From: Vombatus ursinus
Taxonomy: Eukaryota; Chordata; Mammalia; Diprotodontia; Vombatidae
Length of the DNA stretch: 64,000 nucleotides
Direction: 5' to 3'
Assembly (NCBI RefSeq): GCF_900497805.2
Contig: NW_020945064.1
Coordinates: 4,874,103-4,938,102, forward strand
Part shown: piece by piece, positions 37,451 to 50,600 of the stretch
Layout: the number at the start of each line of letters is the position of its first letter
How positions within the stretch are numbered: the first letter of the stretch is position 1
Program-made: the position numbers and the translations under genes
The notes under the pieces: generated by a model
Databases searched by the model: none
What the model was told of the DNA's origin: nothing
The model's input: only the letters and a program-made list of their open reading frames with translations

Positions 37451-40400
37451 CTTGGGAGCATCTGGATTCAGTGTAATAAGGAGGCCCCTTTAAGGATTTC
37501 CTTCGAAGCTTGGAACGTGGGTGTTGGGTTAGATCCTTGAGTGGGAGAGAGGCCCAAGATCCTTCTCTCTTTTGGGCAGCGGTGGGGTGGTGCCATTTAG
37601 TGCAAGCTGGACAGGCTTTGGGTTTGCTTCCTAAGGTGGTGGTGACCTGCTTTTCCCACCACTGACTTTGATCATAGATGAAGAGAATCAAAAGCTCAGT
37701 GATCTATCCAGTATTGATGCTCATTTTTGGAAACACCTTCCACAGACTCTACAGCCCTCAAGAATGTAACATAGCATCCCAAGAGAGAATTGTAACTGCT
37801 AAAAGGGCAGTGTCAGAAGCATGGAGGAATCCACAGTGTGGTTGAACTCTACCCTGTTTTAGGTCCTTACAATCAGGGACCTTCTGGGTTTGCCACCACT
37901 GGACAGGTTGATGAGACTGGCACCTGAGGATACTGTGTGTTCTTATGTTCATCAAAGGAACAGGCGAATTTGCCTTTAAACAATCAATACTATTAATTTC
38001 CTACAATGTCATTTTAAGTAAACAAATTATTATCCCTGAAAACTCATATTTTTGGCTTGGGGAGCCCTGGGTAGAGAGGTGCATGGCTGGGGAAACGAGG
38101 CTACAGGATGCAGGGTGAGGGATCAAGCTTCAACCAAGTTGTCCAATCCCTCACTAATTGTAGCAAACCGACAGATTTGCCATCTTGAATAGGGATGGAA
38201 GATCTGTTATCTCATTCATAAATATGGGTATGTCTTCCACTGGTCTGGGTCACAATCTCCAAGCCTTCACCTGGGCCATTCCCATCTAAGTCCTTCTGGG
38301 AATATTCCCTTGTGTCGGATGCCTTAGTTTCTCAGGTGCAGGAGAATTTTGGAGAAGAGAAGAGAAAATTCCAATGGAAGGACTTTAAATGGCATTTTGT
38401 TCTACCTCACTTAACATATGGAGAAGCAACAGAGGATCACAGATTTAAAGTTACAAGGTCCTCCATAGGGGCCATCTAACCCAACCTCGTTTTACAGAAG
38501 GTGAGGCTGAGGCCCAGGAAGGTTGATTGAGTTTGTCCAGGGTTGAACAGATATTTAACAAGTTAGATATTGATTCCAAATTCAGTGGTTGAGTTGGGAC
38601 TCCAGGTAACCTAACCACTGGGCAAGTCTCTGCCTACTCCACCATGATGCTTTCATGGTAGCATTGCTCAGGTGCTGAACAATGGGTGGCAAATGTTTGG
38701 GCACTTCTGGTCTTATGGTAATGATATTGGTAAATAACCAAGGACTCCTCATCTTCCCTTTCTAATGTCCCCTATTCTTACTGCTTATGTTCAGAGCATA
38801 AGAATTTCCCAGACTTTTCAGCCAAGTAGCATTTCCCTTCCTCTTTTGCTTAAGTGATGGTCTGTCTGTTTAAGGTTTGGAGATGATTAGTTTTCCATGT
38901 TCCCTGAGAATGGGGCAGTGCTGTGCGATGGAAAGAGCATTGGAGTTAGAGTTGAACATGGATTTGTGTGTCCTGACAAAGACTCTTATTACACTTATTA
39001 CCTGTGACCTTGGGCAAGTGACTTCAGTTCTGGGCCTCAGTTCTCTGCGAAGTGAAGGGGCTGGAATAGCTGTATGAGTGGGTAAGAGCAAGAGGGAGTG
39101 GAGGGCCCAAACACAGACATGAGGAAGAACTTCCAGATTCCACTGGAATCATCTGTAGGCCCTGGAGGTTGATAGACTCTTTAATGGTCTTTAAAAAGAA
39201 GTGCAGTTCTTCTGTAGCCACCCCCAAAGGTCCTTTCTAGGCCAGGAGAATTTGCAAACATCTAGTCTTCCGGAGACAAAAGTCTAAGGTAATTACCTTT
39301 TATTCCACAAGGGGGTGCTATTTCCCCGCAAAGCAAGTCTTCCCGATGTTTAGAAAGCGACCCAGACCATCTCGAGCCAGGTGGAATGAAGGCCCCATGG
39401 ACAAATTTGTGCGAAAAAACACGATAGAAACCACATTGCTCTGCCCTTTTTGCATTGGCCTTGGCTGTCTAGTCAACAGATAACCTGGGATGTACTTCCT
39501 GAAAAGAATGAGATTCCCTAGAGGAAGGGTTAATGCTTAAGGAGGAGGGAGCCAGGATGTTGAACATTCCTCGATTCTAAGATGTAGATCAATTAGTCTA
39601 AAGCTACAGGAGGTGCTGAAATACAGTCTAGGAAGCTGGAGGTAACAGCCCATGAGGATCAGCCTGCTGTAGCACCCAAGTGCCAACTTCGTGCCCCTGA
39701 GACAGGAAACTTTGAGATGTCAGATGGCTCTGCTCTGCAGAGTGAGGCCATGCCAGGATTTGAAAGAGGATCCAAGACCTCCTGGTGTCTTTTTCCTGAA
39801 GCCTCATAGCCTTTAATTGGTCTCATAATGCATACAAACTTCTTGTTGTTACATTGGGGCCAACCTAAAATGGGAAGCTAAAGATTTAACCCCTTGCTTG
39901 TGGTGCATGCTGCAAATACCTCTAATTTTTTGAAACTGACCAATGACTAAATGTTGGTAACAGCTGCCACCTAGATCATTGCCCTTCTCTCGTTGGGTGG
40001 CCTGTTGCCTATGTGCCTTTATGTCAAGAATTACTTGTTCTAGTAGTGGAACTGATACACAGGTTGATGGGGGATGAAGAACTAGAAGACCCTGAGATCC
40101 AGAGGTTAGTTGTCCCTATTGCTCTACCGATCCAGAGCGAGGTTCTTGAAAAGTCCTTTACTGGCTTTGTGTTTATGGCTTCCTCTCCTGCCTAAGTGTA
40201 TCAACTTGTGCATCCAGTTTGAGGGTGGTCTTACAGCCATCTTTCACATGGATTTGTGCGCATCCTTCCCATGGCTTCCCACTTGGGAGCATCCTAGAAG
40301 CCTAAAATGTTAGTGCTAGCAGAGGTCTTAGAGACCAGCCTCCTTGTTTTATAGAGAAGTGAAAGAGGGAAAGTAATTTGTCCAAAATCATACACCTGGT

Positions 40401-41100
40401 TTAGTGACAGTTGAGGGCTTGAAACCATGTGCTATTTCAAAGGCTAATGAGCAAAGTTTTTCAGGGACAGTAATACAGAGCATTTGGCAGTCAATTATTG
40501 CCTAGAGGTTGGTTTGAGACTGAAAAGGATTCTTTTGAGAGCACAAGATTGTAATAATATCCCCCTTATCCCTGACAAATCCTTATAGTTGTATAGTACT
40601 ACTTTATAATTTTTAAAAGTCCCTTCACTTTTTTTTTTTTTAATCTTACTTGATTCTTACAACTGTTAGGTAGGACAGGCATTATTCCCATATGAGAGAG
40701 AAGGAAAATGAGACTGAGATTTAATGGCTTGCCCAAGTCGGAGTAGATGAATGGCACCAGGGTTTTGGACCTAGATTGCCTGATTTCTAATCTATGGGGT
40801 GGGGTGGGGGGAGGGTTATAAAAAGACTCTCTGGAAATTGCAAAGTACTTTACATAGCAGCATATGTCCTTATGGCATTTTGGGGAGGCTGAGGTTTGAG
40901 CTACATTTTCTAGGGGATTATTATTATGATTACTAGGGGAGATGAACTGACTTGGTTGGGGCCACCTGGTCAGAAGAAAGCAAAGCTATTGCCTATGTCT
41001 CCTGACCTTGGGTCTAGAGTTGCTTTGTGGAGACAGACAGTGCCTCTTCCTGCAGTTTAGCAATGGTAGTGGTATGAAGAGAGGTATATTCTTTAAATAG
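37451..41100. other. CHMP1A-DPEP1 intergenic region
   Basis: No supported gene. It holds old SINE/MIR-like relics, most clearly at about 38920-39080, and a short relic with a lymph-node-like 'tcacagatttaaag' start near 38435-38560. The rest shows nothing recognisable. Confidence 0.6.
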
Positions 41101-41114
41101 CAGTAACTGCAACT

Positions 41115-41120
41115 TTTATT
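41115..41120 (-). terminator. DPEP1: Probable DPEP1 poly(A) signal AATAAA
   Basis: The first AATAAA on the minus strand after the DPEP1 stop, 332 nt downstream. A TG-rich microsatellite lies on the plus strand just upstream of the gene's end at 41141-41200. Confidence 0.6.
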
Positions 41121-41140
41121 GAATTTTCTTTTTGCCCATC

Positions 41141-41200
41141 TCGTGTGTGTGTGTGTGTGTATGTCTGTGTCTGCATGTCTGTGTGTCTGTGTGTGTTGCT
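41141..41200. repeat. TG-rich microsatellite
   Basis: GT units with ATGTCTGTGTCTGC interruptions, just past the DPEP1 poly(A) signal. Confidence 0.85.
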
Positions 41201-41451
41201 AGGCCTGGACCAAATTCACCAGATGTGCATAGGTTAGATTCTTCCTTTTGCTATATCTGAGGAAGGAGTACTTCTATGCCAGAATCACAAATGGGACCAT
41301 CTTCCTTTCAGAGAGTAGACGTATCAGGAGGAGCTTGGTTTGGAGATGGATCTGGCCCCTCTTTGAGGCTTTGGGCTAGATCCAGCCTTGCAGTCATCTT
41401 GGCTCCTGCTGACAGCTAGTGAATTGAGGGGTGGCAGTGGGCTGGACAGGA

Positions 41452-41622
41452 TCATAGCAGCCACAGGTAAAAGAGAAGAAGAGTGAGTACTACAGGGAGG
41501 ACTCCTGGCCGGTGCTGGTGGCTGTGGTCCCCTGGGCTGTAGCCATAGGAGGTTCTGCAAGTACCTTCCAGCTCATTAAGTTCGATGACGTTCTCATTAG
41601 GGAGGACACTATGGTTGCTTGC
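41452..41622 (-). CDS. DPEP1: DPEP1 coding exon 10 (GPI signal)
   Basis: Encodes [17 protein letters not shown], then [14 protein letters not shown] and a hydrophobic tail [15 protein letters not shown], then TGA. N358 sequon and Cys377 are kept; residue 385 is Pro. Confidence 0.94.
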   Translation of the reverse strand, partial: ASNHSVLPNENVIELNELEGTCRTSYGYSPGDHSHQHRPGVLPVVLTLLLFYLWLL

Positions 41623-44600
41623 CTGGAGAAAAAGTGGAGTGATGTGGAAGGATGGTAGGGAAAAGGGAATCCAACATTCTTGCCTAAAGGCTGGTCCCCC
41701 ATCTTGTCTGTTCCTATCTTACCTGCTCCACCTCGTCAAAGACCCTTAACAGGTTATAGGCTAAGGCGTTTTTCACTTCTGTTTCAGTCCACTTCCTCCT
41801 GAGAAGTTCAGCTATCAGGTCTGGGTAACTAGAGACATCCTGTAGCCCTGTGGGGACCCTGGGAGGAGAAATGATGACTTTGCTGAGAACTCTTGGAGTT
41901 CTCCAGGGGGAAGGGGAGTGAGAGTGGGAATGAGTCCCAAGGCATGCTGTCATCACCCTGCAGGCAATGGTCACTCTGACATACAAAGATTATATAGGCC
42001 CCAAGTCTTAGGAGGATCCCACTCTAAGTTGTGTTTCCAGGAAAGGAGACAGGTTTACTTAGCCATGTACCCAGTCTCTCCCAGTTTCCTTATAATCAGG
42101 CATATATATCTGTGTGAACTTTGTTTGGAGGAAGATTGCCAAATGGTTGGCTGTAGGGATTGAACGCCTGTGACTTTGGTCTCATTAACACCCTGCCCTA
42201 ACCAGGTGAGTTTCCTGACTCCAGGTAGAGATTCTTCCAAGGAAAGAAATGACTTTTCTGCCATAAAGCCAGGGCCTACCTTTGGACAGAAAGGAGGTCC
42301 CAATGGGGAAGGACAGTGAAATTGAGATTGATGGAGGCCAGGCAAGAAAAGATGGGAGATGTATCTTTCTGATGAGGTAAAGGCCCATGCTACTGGAAAG
42401 CTTGGTCATTTGGCCTTTTCTCAAATGCCATTCTCTGTGGGGTCAAGACAGCTTCCCTATTCTCCTTACACGTCAACACCATCGTAATCCCCACCGAATC
42501 CCACAGCTTCTGGTCCAGCAGTGTTCTTGATATAATCCAGGTGATCTGTTCAGGGAGAGTCAGGAGTGGGTCATTGGGACCTGGGGCCCATTCTGCCATT
42601 TCTCTCCAGTCTTCAGTAACTTTAGCCACACTTACCTGCTACTTGAGACAGGTTAGCTTCTTTTTGGCAGGAAACATACTGATTGTAGAAATTCACCATC
42701 ACCAAACTTCTGGTGTTTTTCTGTTTGGAAAGAGGGGACTCTGTGTACATGTCAGAGAGAGAGAGAGAGTTCCCAAAGCAGTCTTTCCTAGGAGGTTTCC
42801 CCCATCAGAAATACTGTAGGCTTTCAGAGTATTCTGAAGCTGCCTTCTCATCCCTTGTCTCCTTAAACCTCACCAAGGACTGGCCAAGGAGAGGCATCAT
42901 GGCTCCCCTAAGGGTAACCTTACTAGGTAAATACTTTCAACCACTATGAGTCTATATGTTTATCTGGTCTTAAGGTATTCAACCTTCCAAAGCTGTTGGG
43001 AGAATCAAGAAATAGAGTGTGTATGAATGCCCTCTGAAATGTGAAGTGGTAGCATCCCCTAGTGAAAAGTGGATGGGGATATTGGTTCTTAACTGTAGCC
43101 CTGGAGCAGGGAATTTAGGGTGGCTGAGCTGATGGTGGGCTTCCTGAAATTCCTAGCATTTATAGTATGTCACACTCGAAAGGTTTACCCAGGGCTGTAT
43201 ATGTTATCTCACTGGATCCCCAAAATAGCTTTGTGAAGTAGGTCTTATTTATTATCCCCATTTTACAGATGAGAAAGGGTAAATGGCTTGCCCAGAGTCA
43301 GACGGCTTATGAGTGTCTGAGGAGGGATTTGAGCTCATCTTCTTAGCCCTAGGTCCAGCTGTCTAACTCACTTTGCCCCCTAGCTGCCTATAAAGGAGCT
43401 GAGCCTGCCATAGAGAAGCATGTGATGACCAGGGTGGGGGTGGGGATATATCCTCGTGGGCTCCACCCACCCACTGCTCACCCCGAGCCCTTTCCCACAT
43501 CTCACCACGAGCTGGAGGATATTATCTGGTACATTCCGTTTATGGGGACATAGGTGATAGGCAGAGGAGTGGCTGAAAATCACAGGGGCTCGGGACACCG
43601 ACAGCACGGCCTCCATGGTGGCCACTGATACGTGGGCCAGATCGATCATTATACCCAGGCGGTTCATTTCTTTCACCACCTCCTGCAGAGGGGAGAGGTG
43701 GCCCTCTGTCTGCCCTGATACCTTGGACTCGGGCAGGAGCACCGGGTCCCTCTGGTCCCAAGCCAGCCCGCCTCCCAAGTGAACAGGGGCCTGCCCTCAG
43801 ATCTCTTCCTCCCACCATTTCCCTCTCCATAGCCTGCTGTATATCCCTTGCTCTAAGGAGAGCATGGTCCCTGGGACTTCCCCTTTTCCGGTACCCATCT
43901 TTGCTTACCTCTCCAAATTTTGATAGGCCGTTGCTCTGGGGTTTGTCATCTCCTCTATCCACCAGCCAGTTGTCAACCCTGTGACAGTGAAAAATAAAAA
44001 AAGTAACAGAGGGCCTAGGCTAACCCCTTCAGCTTCCTCAGGGCTTGGGTAGTCATACTTGTCTCTTATTTAACCATTAAGGAAACTGAGGCACTGGTTG
44101 AATGCTTTGTCCAGGTTCACACACAAGAAGGCAGTGAAAGAACTAGGGCTTTAATCAAGTGAGGAGGTGAGGCCAGAGGGTCCCAAAGCTTGTAGAATGG
44201 CCCTCTAGAATTCCTCAGTCAGCTCCATTTTTGCTTCTGACCTCAAATCCTCCATCAGTCCCTCCCCAAAGCCCAGACAGGAGTCTGAGCCAAGGCATCA
44301 TAGGAAGACATGCAGGCCTCTGGCCAAGACAGATGAACCAAGGGATTCTATCCCACCTCAGAATGGCATGTAGACACCTGCCCCCCACTCCCTGCATTCC
44401 CCAGTCCAAGACATTCTGTGGTTAGAGCCATTTTAGGCCTGAGAATGACTGCAAAGCTAACTATGCATGTTTGTTATGAGGGTCTTATTGTTATGTTTTG
44501 TTCAGTCATTCAGGAGGAAGATGTAGGAGGGAAAGAAAACAAATTCTTGTTAATTGAAAAAAATTTAAAAGTGAATGGCAAGGAATTAGGATCAGAACAT

Positions 44601-47600
44601 CCTCCCCTAGAATCAATAGGGTCTAGCCCATAGTTCTTACCAGGGTGTGTTACAGTTGTGGGTGAGGGTCATATAGCGCACTCCCAGGTAGTACAGTACC
44701 CGGAGGACACCCATACTGCTGTCCATGGAATGGCCACCCTCCACACCAATCAGGCTGGCCACCTTCTTCTGCTGGAAGGCCAGTTTTATATCTGTAATGG
44801 AAAGACCTTGGCATGTAAGGTCTAGTGAAGGGAAGCCTTCACTGCCCACCCTGGATGATTCCAAGTGGCCTTGTGGTTAGATGTGGTGACTTGCAGAGAC
44901 TAGATGGGATCTCCTCCCTCACCGCCCCCAATGATTGAATATCTGGATATGTTTATCAACTTACTGGGACAGGCATTTCTGTGTCTAAGAAAATGTTTAT
45001 ACGTACGCAGGGTGTGGTCCTTGAACGTGGTGAGGGAGTGTTGGGAATAGATGGGCAGAGCTACCTTAACCCTAGTGGGGCTTGCCAGTGCTGGCAGAAC
45101 TCACCTGCAGTGCTGGTGGCACACAAGAAAGTCTCAGGGTATGTCTGGCACATTCTGTAAATGAGGTCGATCTGCTCCAGGGTTCTCTTCACTGCGTCTT
45201 TGTTCTGGGTATCACAGGGCATGTAAGCAGACCAGAACTGCAAGCCAAGGGAGAGAAGGCTTTGGGGAGCTATCAGGGTGACACCCAGAGGCACCCCCCC
45301 ATTCAGTCTGAGAAGCAACTGTGGAGGTCTGGGGGAAGCTGGTCTCAGGAAGGCTAGGGGCTACTGCCCCAGTCAGGTTCTCACTGGACTTGGGGACAGT
45401 GAGTCTGAGTCAGTAGAGGTCTCTGCGGGGATCTATTCTGATCTAGGACTGGTTAAGGTGTAGGGGCATTCATTCTCTCTAGTAAGCACCTGTGCCATAC
45501 TACTTATATGATTACAGGTAAGTGCCTCAGTCTCCTCATCTGTAAAATAAGGGAAATAGACTAGACCCCATCATGAGCCTATGAACCAGGGCCATCTTTA
45601 CCTGTAAGGTGGTATGGTCACTAGAGATGGAGAAGACCCTGAATGAGCTCTTAAATCCCCCAAGCCTTCCCCACCCTGGCAGGGGGAGTAGCAGTGGGGC
45701 TGAAATGCTCACAGTGTGATTTGTTCCTTAAGGGACTTCTGGAGTCACACAGATTACAATTGAGTTAGTAAGACAATATGATGCCAGGGTGGAACAACAC
45801 ATTAGAAAAGATTGTTTTTCTGATTAAAATCCATGTCCCTCTGTCTCAGAAAACAGGAGCCTGAGGGGGTGGATGAAGGGATATGGGCGAGGAGGAGGTT
45901 CAAGTAGGGGCCAGAACATAGTGGTGGGGGGGGGAGGCTCACAGTGGAGGGCATCTGGAGGAAGTCTGGCACCTGGATCCCAGCAATTAAAAGGAGGGGA
46001 GTTGGAGCCTGGCCCCAGAACACTGAGAGTCCAACTAAGCCCAGGGTTGCCCAGGGCAGGGCGCCAGCAGCTGGCACAAGCTAGGCTAGAAAGGATGGCT
46101 GGGGAATTTCTCCCTAGGGGACAGTGAGCCAGAGCTGCTCCTTTGAAAGCTGGTGACTGCTGTGGCAACAGCCCCTATCAATATGCCTATCTGTGCCATC
46201 CCCCCTGCATTTCCCACAGGGCCTGCATGCCCAACTCTCTGGACCCTCCCCTTTCCCTTACCTGGCCGCCCACCAAGCCAGCCCTCAGCTTCGGAATATT
46301 GGTGTGTGTGCCCTCCAGGTAGTTCAGGTTGGCTTCTGTCCGCTGCAGCTGGCCATTGAACTTCTTCAGTATCTGCCACGGTAGATCATTGTGACTGGAA
46401 GGGAGAAGAAGGTGCCAGGAGAAGGCAAAGTGGAGTTAGTGTCTCCATAGAATCATGAGAGGTCAGAGTTGGAAGGGACCCCAGAGACCCTCCCTTGCCC
46501 AGTTCAACCCACGTTCTGAAAGAGAGCCCCCAAGCCTACCCCACCCTCCCCCGCCATTGCTCCTGGTTATGCCCTCTGAGATGAAGCAGAATGAGGTGAA
46601 TCTGTCTTGCACAGGGCATCCCTCTGAATCCTTACAGGCAGTTAGTATGTGCCCCCTGGATCTTTTCTTCTCCAGGACAAACATGCCTAGTTTCTTCAAC
46701 TGACTTTCATTCATGAGGCACGGGGGCAGAACAAGGGTGTTAAGAGTGCGAGCTTTGAGTCAGGAAGAAGGCTGACCTCAGACACTTACTTGCTCTGGGA
46801 CCTTCAGCAAGTCCCTTAATTTCTCCCCGCCTCAGTTTCCCGCACTGTAAAGACGGAGATAATCATAACACCTACCTGCCCTGGTTGTTGTTATCAAATG
46901 AGATAACATACACTGCTTTGAAATCTCTAGAGGGCTATATAAATGCTAACTTATTAATATCATATGCTATGAGGCTCTTTATCATCTTAGTCACTGTCTG
47001 GACAAGGAGAGGTCATTCCCCTGCCTTCAGGCAACCCCTTCAACTCTTAGCCTAGACCAGGGGTGGGGTACCTGTGGCCTCGAGGTCACATGTGGCCCTC
47101 TAGGTCCTCCAGTGTGGCCCTTTGACTGAATCCAAACTTCACACATTCTGTCAAAGGGCTGTACTTGAGGACCTAGACGGCTGCATGTGGCTGAGGTCGC
47201 AGGTTCCCCACCCCTGGCTTAGACCCTAGTGGGACCCAGAGCAGCATCCAGCACTTCAGGTCCCTTTCTACCCTAATCCAAAGGGGCATCTCCTGTCTTG
47301 TGGATTTGAAACTGGTTGGTAGCACAGGGATGTTTCCTCAGCCTCTCAACAGTCTAGCTCCAAAATGGAACAGGAAGGGAGACTCATTTTCACCCATTAA
47401 CATATGAACTCCAATTAGTTTGCTTGCAAGAGTCTTATACCGATAAGGCCCCAGAAGCAGTTGTGGAATACATACACATAGGCTGAAGCTACCTCTCCTC
47501 CTCTTTCTACTCATTTTGTTCAAAACCAATTGTCCTTACTGACTGACGTCTCAGCTAGTCAGTGACGGAGCACAAGAATGTTGGGAGATGCCGATTTAAC

Positions 47601-50600
47601 TCGAGGAGAAGGTCCCAGGCAGCAGACTCCAAATGTCCACTGATGCCTCTCAGGGCTGTTGGATGCTACAGAATTTCCATATTGCCGCTTCATCTCCTTT
47701 GAACCCTCCCAAGTAACTGGAACTGGGGAAGGGACTTTCAACTGGGCTTATGTCTCTCAAAGGGGCAAAGAGCCTTCTGTGGTAATGCTTGTATGTTCAA
47801 ATAACTCCAAGGAAAAGAGTCACAGTTCAGGGAGGTGTTGATTGGGGCAGGGTTAATGGGGAGGGGAGTAGTGGGAGAAGGTGGGGCTGGGGACAAGAGG
47901 CTTGGAGGGAGAAAAGATGCCGGGATTTTGGGTAGCTCGGGTAGCTCAATGACAACACAGGGGCACTAGGTCCCTGGAGGAGTAGATGCAATGAAGACAA
48001 CTTTCATTCCCCTCCTGGCTTTGCTTCTGACTCTCAGGACTTTGCCACCACGTACCTTCGTGGGTACCTGCCCCATCTGTTCTGCCAGCTGTCTTTGGAA
48101 TGCTGTCTTTTTTCCATCAGAATGTAAGCTCCTTGAGGGCAGGAACTATATTTTTGCTTATGTATTTGTATTCCCAGTGCTTAGTACAGTGCTGGGCACA
48201 TAGTAGGGGCTTTAAAAATGCTTGTCGCTTTACCTTGCCTTGCCTTCCTCCCTGCCCCTAAAGGAAGAGTATTTCCTGAAGCTCTATCCTGGAGTTTTTT
48301 CCCTTCTCCCGTAACATTTTCTCCCTTGGTATCTGATTCATTCAGAAGGTGTCCAGATTTCTGTGTCCAGTCTTGATCATTTCCCTGAACTCCAAGCCTA
48401 TATCCACAACTGCCTACTGGATGTCCATTCAATAGGCATCTCAGATTCATGCCTCCGGTGGAATCAGTGTCTTTCTCTAAACCCTCACCTCCTTCAGACC
48501 TCTGTCTATTTTTTTAGAATGACATTCCCATTCTCCCAGTCACCAAGGCTTAAAACTTCAAGGTCTTGTTTGATCCTTCACTTTCCCTCCCTCCCGCTCC
48601 CCACATCCATCCATTGACTCCTCAGCCTAACGTTTAAGGCCCTCCTCAATCTGATTCTGACCTCCCTTTACAGCCTTTTTTCACCTTAGCACGATTTACA
48701 CACTATACATTTAAGACAGACCAGACTACTTGACATGCTACCTCTTACACCTATGGCTGGACAAGCCACTCTCCATGCTTCAAATGCTCTCCTTCAATTC
48801 CACCTCTCGGATTCCTTGTTCTCTTCTAAGATTCACCTCCTGAACCAACTCTACCATGATGCTTTCCCGTTCCTTTCCTCCTCACCCCCTTCTCCCTCTT
48901 CAAATGTTCCTAGAGCATTTGGTCTAGACCCTTTGTCCCTATTAGACCCTACCTTTTGATGTGCTTATCTGGTTACATGTCGTCCCCACAGTGGAACATG
49001 GCCTTCTGGAGAGCAGAGACTATCATTTTTCATCTTTGTATCTCCAGTGCCTAGTACTGTGCCTGTTCCATAGTGAGTGGTTTAGTCAATGTTGAATTTG
49101 AATTCACAGCTCTGGTAGAGGGCTGGTGGTGAGCAGAAGAAGTGGTCCCTGTTTGGAGTAGAAGAGGCGACAGCCTTCTCCAACTGCTTGGAAAAGATGC
49201 AGAGTCAGCCTCAGTAATAGTCATACTCCCCTTTTCTGGATGGACCATTCGTGGTCATTCATTGGATGAGTTTTGTCCAGGAGAGTGAAGCACAAGAGAA
49301 GAATACAAGAGTGCCGAGCTGAATCAGAATGTGGTTGAGTCAGGGAATCCTAACCTGGAGGGCTGTCTCAAAAGTGTGGGCAGCAGGTGGGGACTCTGAC
49401 TGCTGGTGGCCTCTAGCTCAGAACCCCAGCACCCAGGAGGCCCTGTAATGGAACAGGCAAGAAATCCTGAAAAGTCCCTGACACCCGTGAAATTACTGGA
49501 ATTGATCATATGGCAGGACTTGGGAAGGGGAAAGAGCATGGACGTGACTCTGCAGGAGAAAGTAAAGGAAATTGGAATCAAGGGAAGAATGGGGGGAACT
49601 TCTGATGACTTAACTAGAGGACAGGAGAAGAGACCATTTGGATTTTAGATAATTCTCCCAAAGGAAGAGGGCTGAGAATGCTGTACCCACTGACAGATGT
49701 GGCCTTTGGGTCAGTGTTTTGCCTGTTTTTCTTTATGTGTGGATTTTATTTTGTTTACATAATAAAGGGTTTGTTGGGGAAGTGGACAGTGGGAAAAGGC
49801 TATATGCCAAAACCAAAAGGTAGCAATGAAACATTTTTAAATTTAAATTTTTTTAAATTCAAAGAAATAGGGCTTACTTAGTTCTAGATGAGGAAGGAAA
49901 CTAGTTTTTGTTGTTATTGAGTCATTTCTGACTGTGATCCCATGAGGGGTTTTCTTGGCAAAGATACTGGAGTGGTTTGCCATTTCCTTCTCCAATTCAT
50001 TTTAACAGATGGAGAAACTGAGGCAAACAGAGTTAAGTGACTCGCCCACAGCCACACAGCTAGAAAGTATCTGAGACTGGATTTGAATTCAGGCTTTTCT
50101 GATTCCAGGTCTGGCACTGTCTATGCAGTGTGCCTCCTAGCTGTCCACCAACTAGTTTTAGAGCTGGCTGTCGACTGATTGAAGTTCAGGTTCTTTGGCT
50201 CAAACAATACACCTCCCCTTTCTTCCCTCTCAGACCTCTTCTGCTTCCCATCTGTTCTCCAGTGTCTGAAATTCTGTCATTAGAGTAAACCATGCCTTTT
50301 TAATTGGGCCCCTCTAACAGTCTGATGAAGCTTCTTAGAATAATGTTTTTAAAGGCACAAAATGAAATGCACATGATTTCAAAGGAAACCAAACATATTG
50401 AAATAGTTATCCGGGCTAGTTTTTGTATCCCCAGAACTTGGCACAGTGCTTGGCACATAGTAGGTGCTTAATAAATGTTTGTTGACTTGATTTCCCTTTC
50501 TACTTAATCTTCTGCTGATTCTTATATATTGGCTCCTTTCCCACTGCCTACAGATGGAACCTAGTCTGAACCATCCCTTTAACAACAGCAACAGTGTTTG

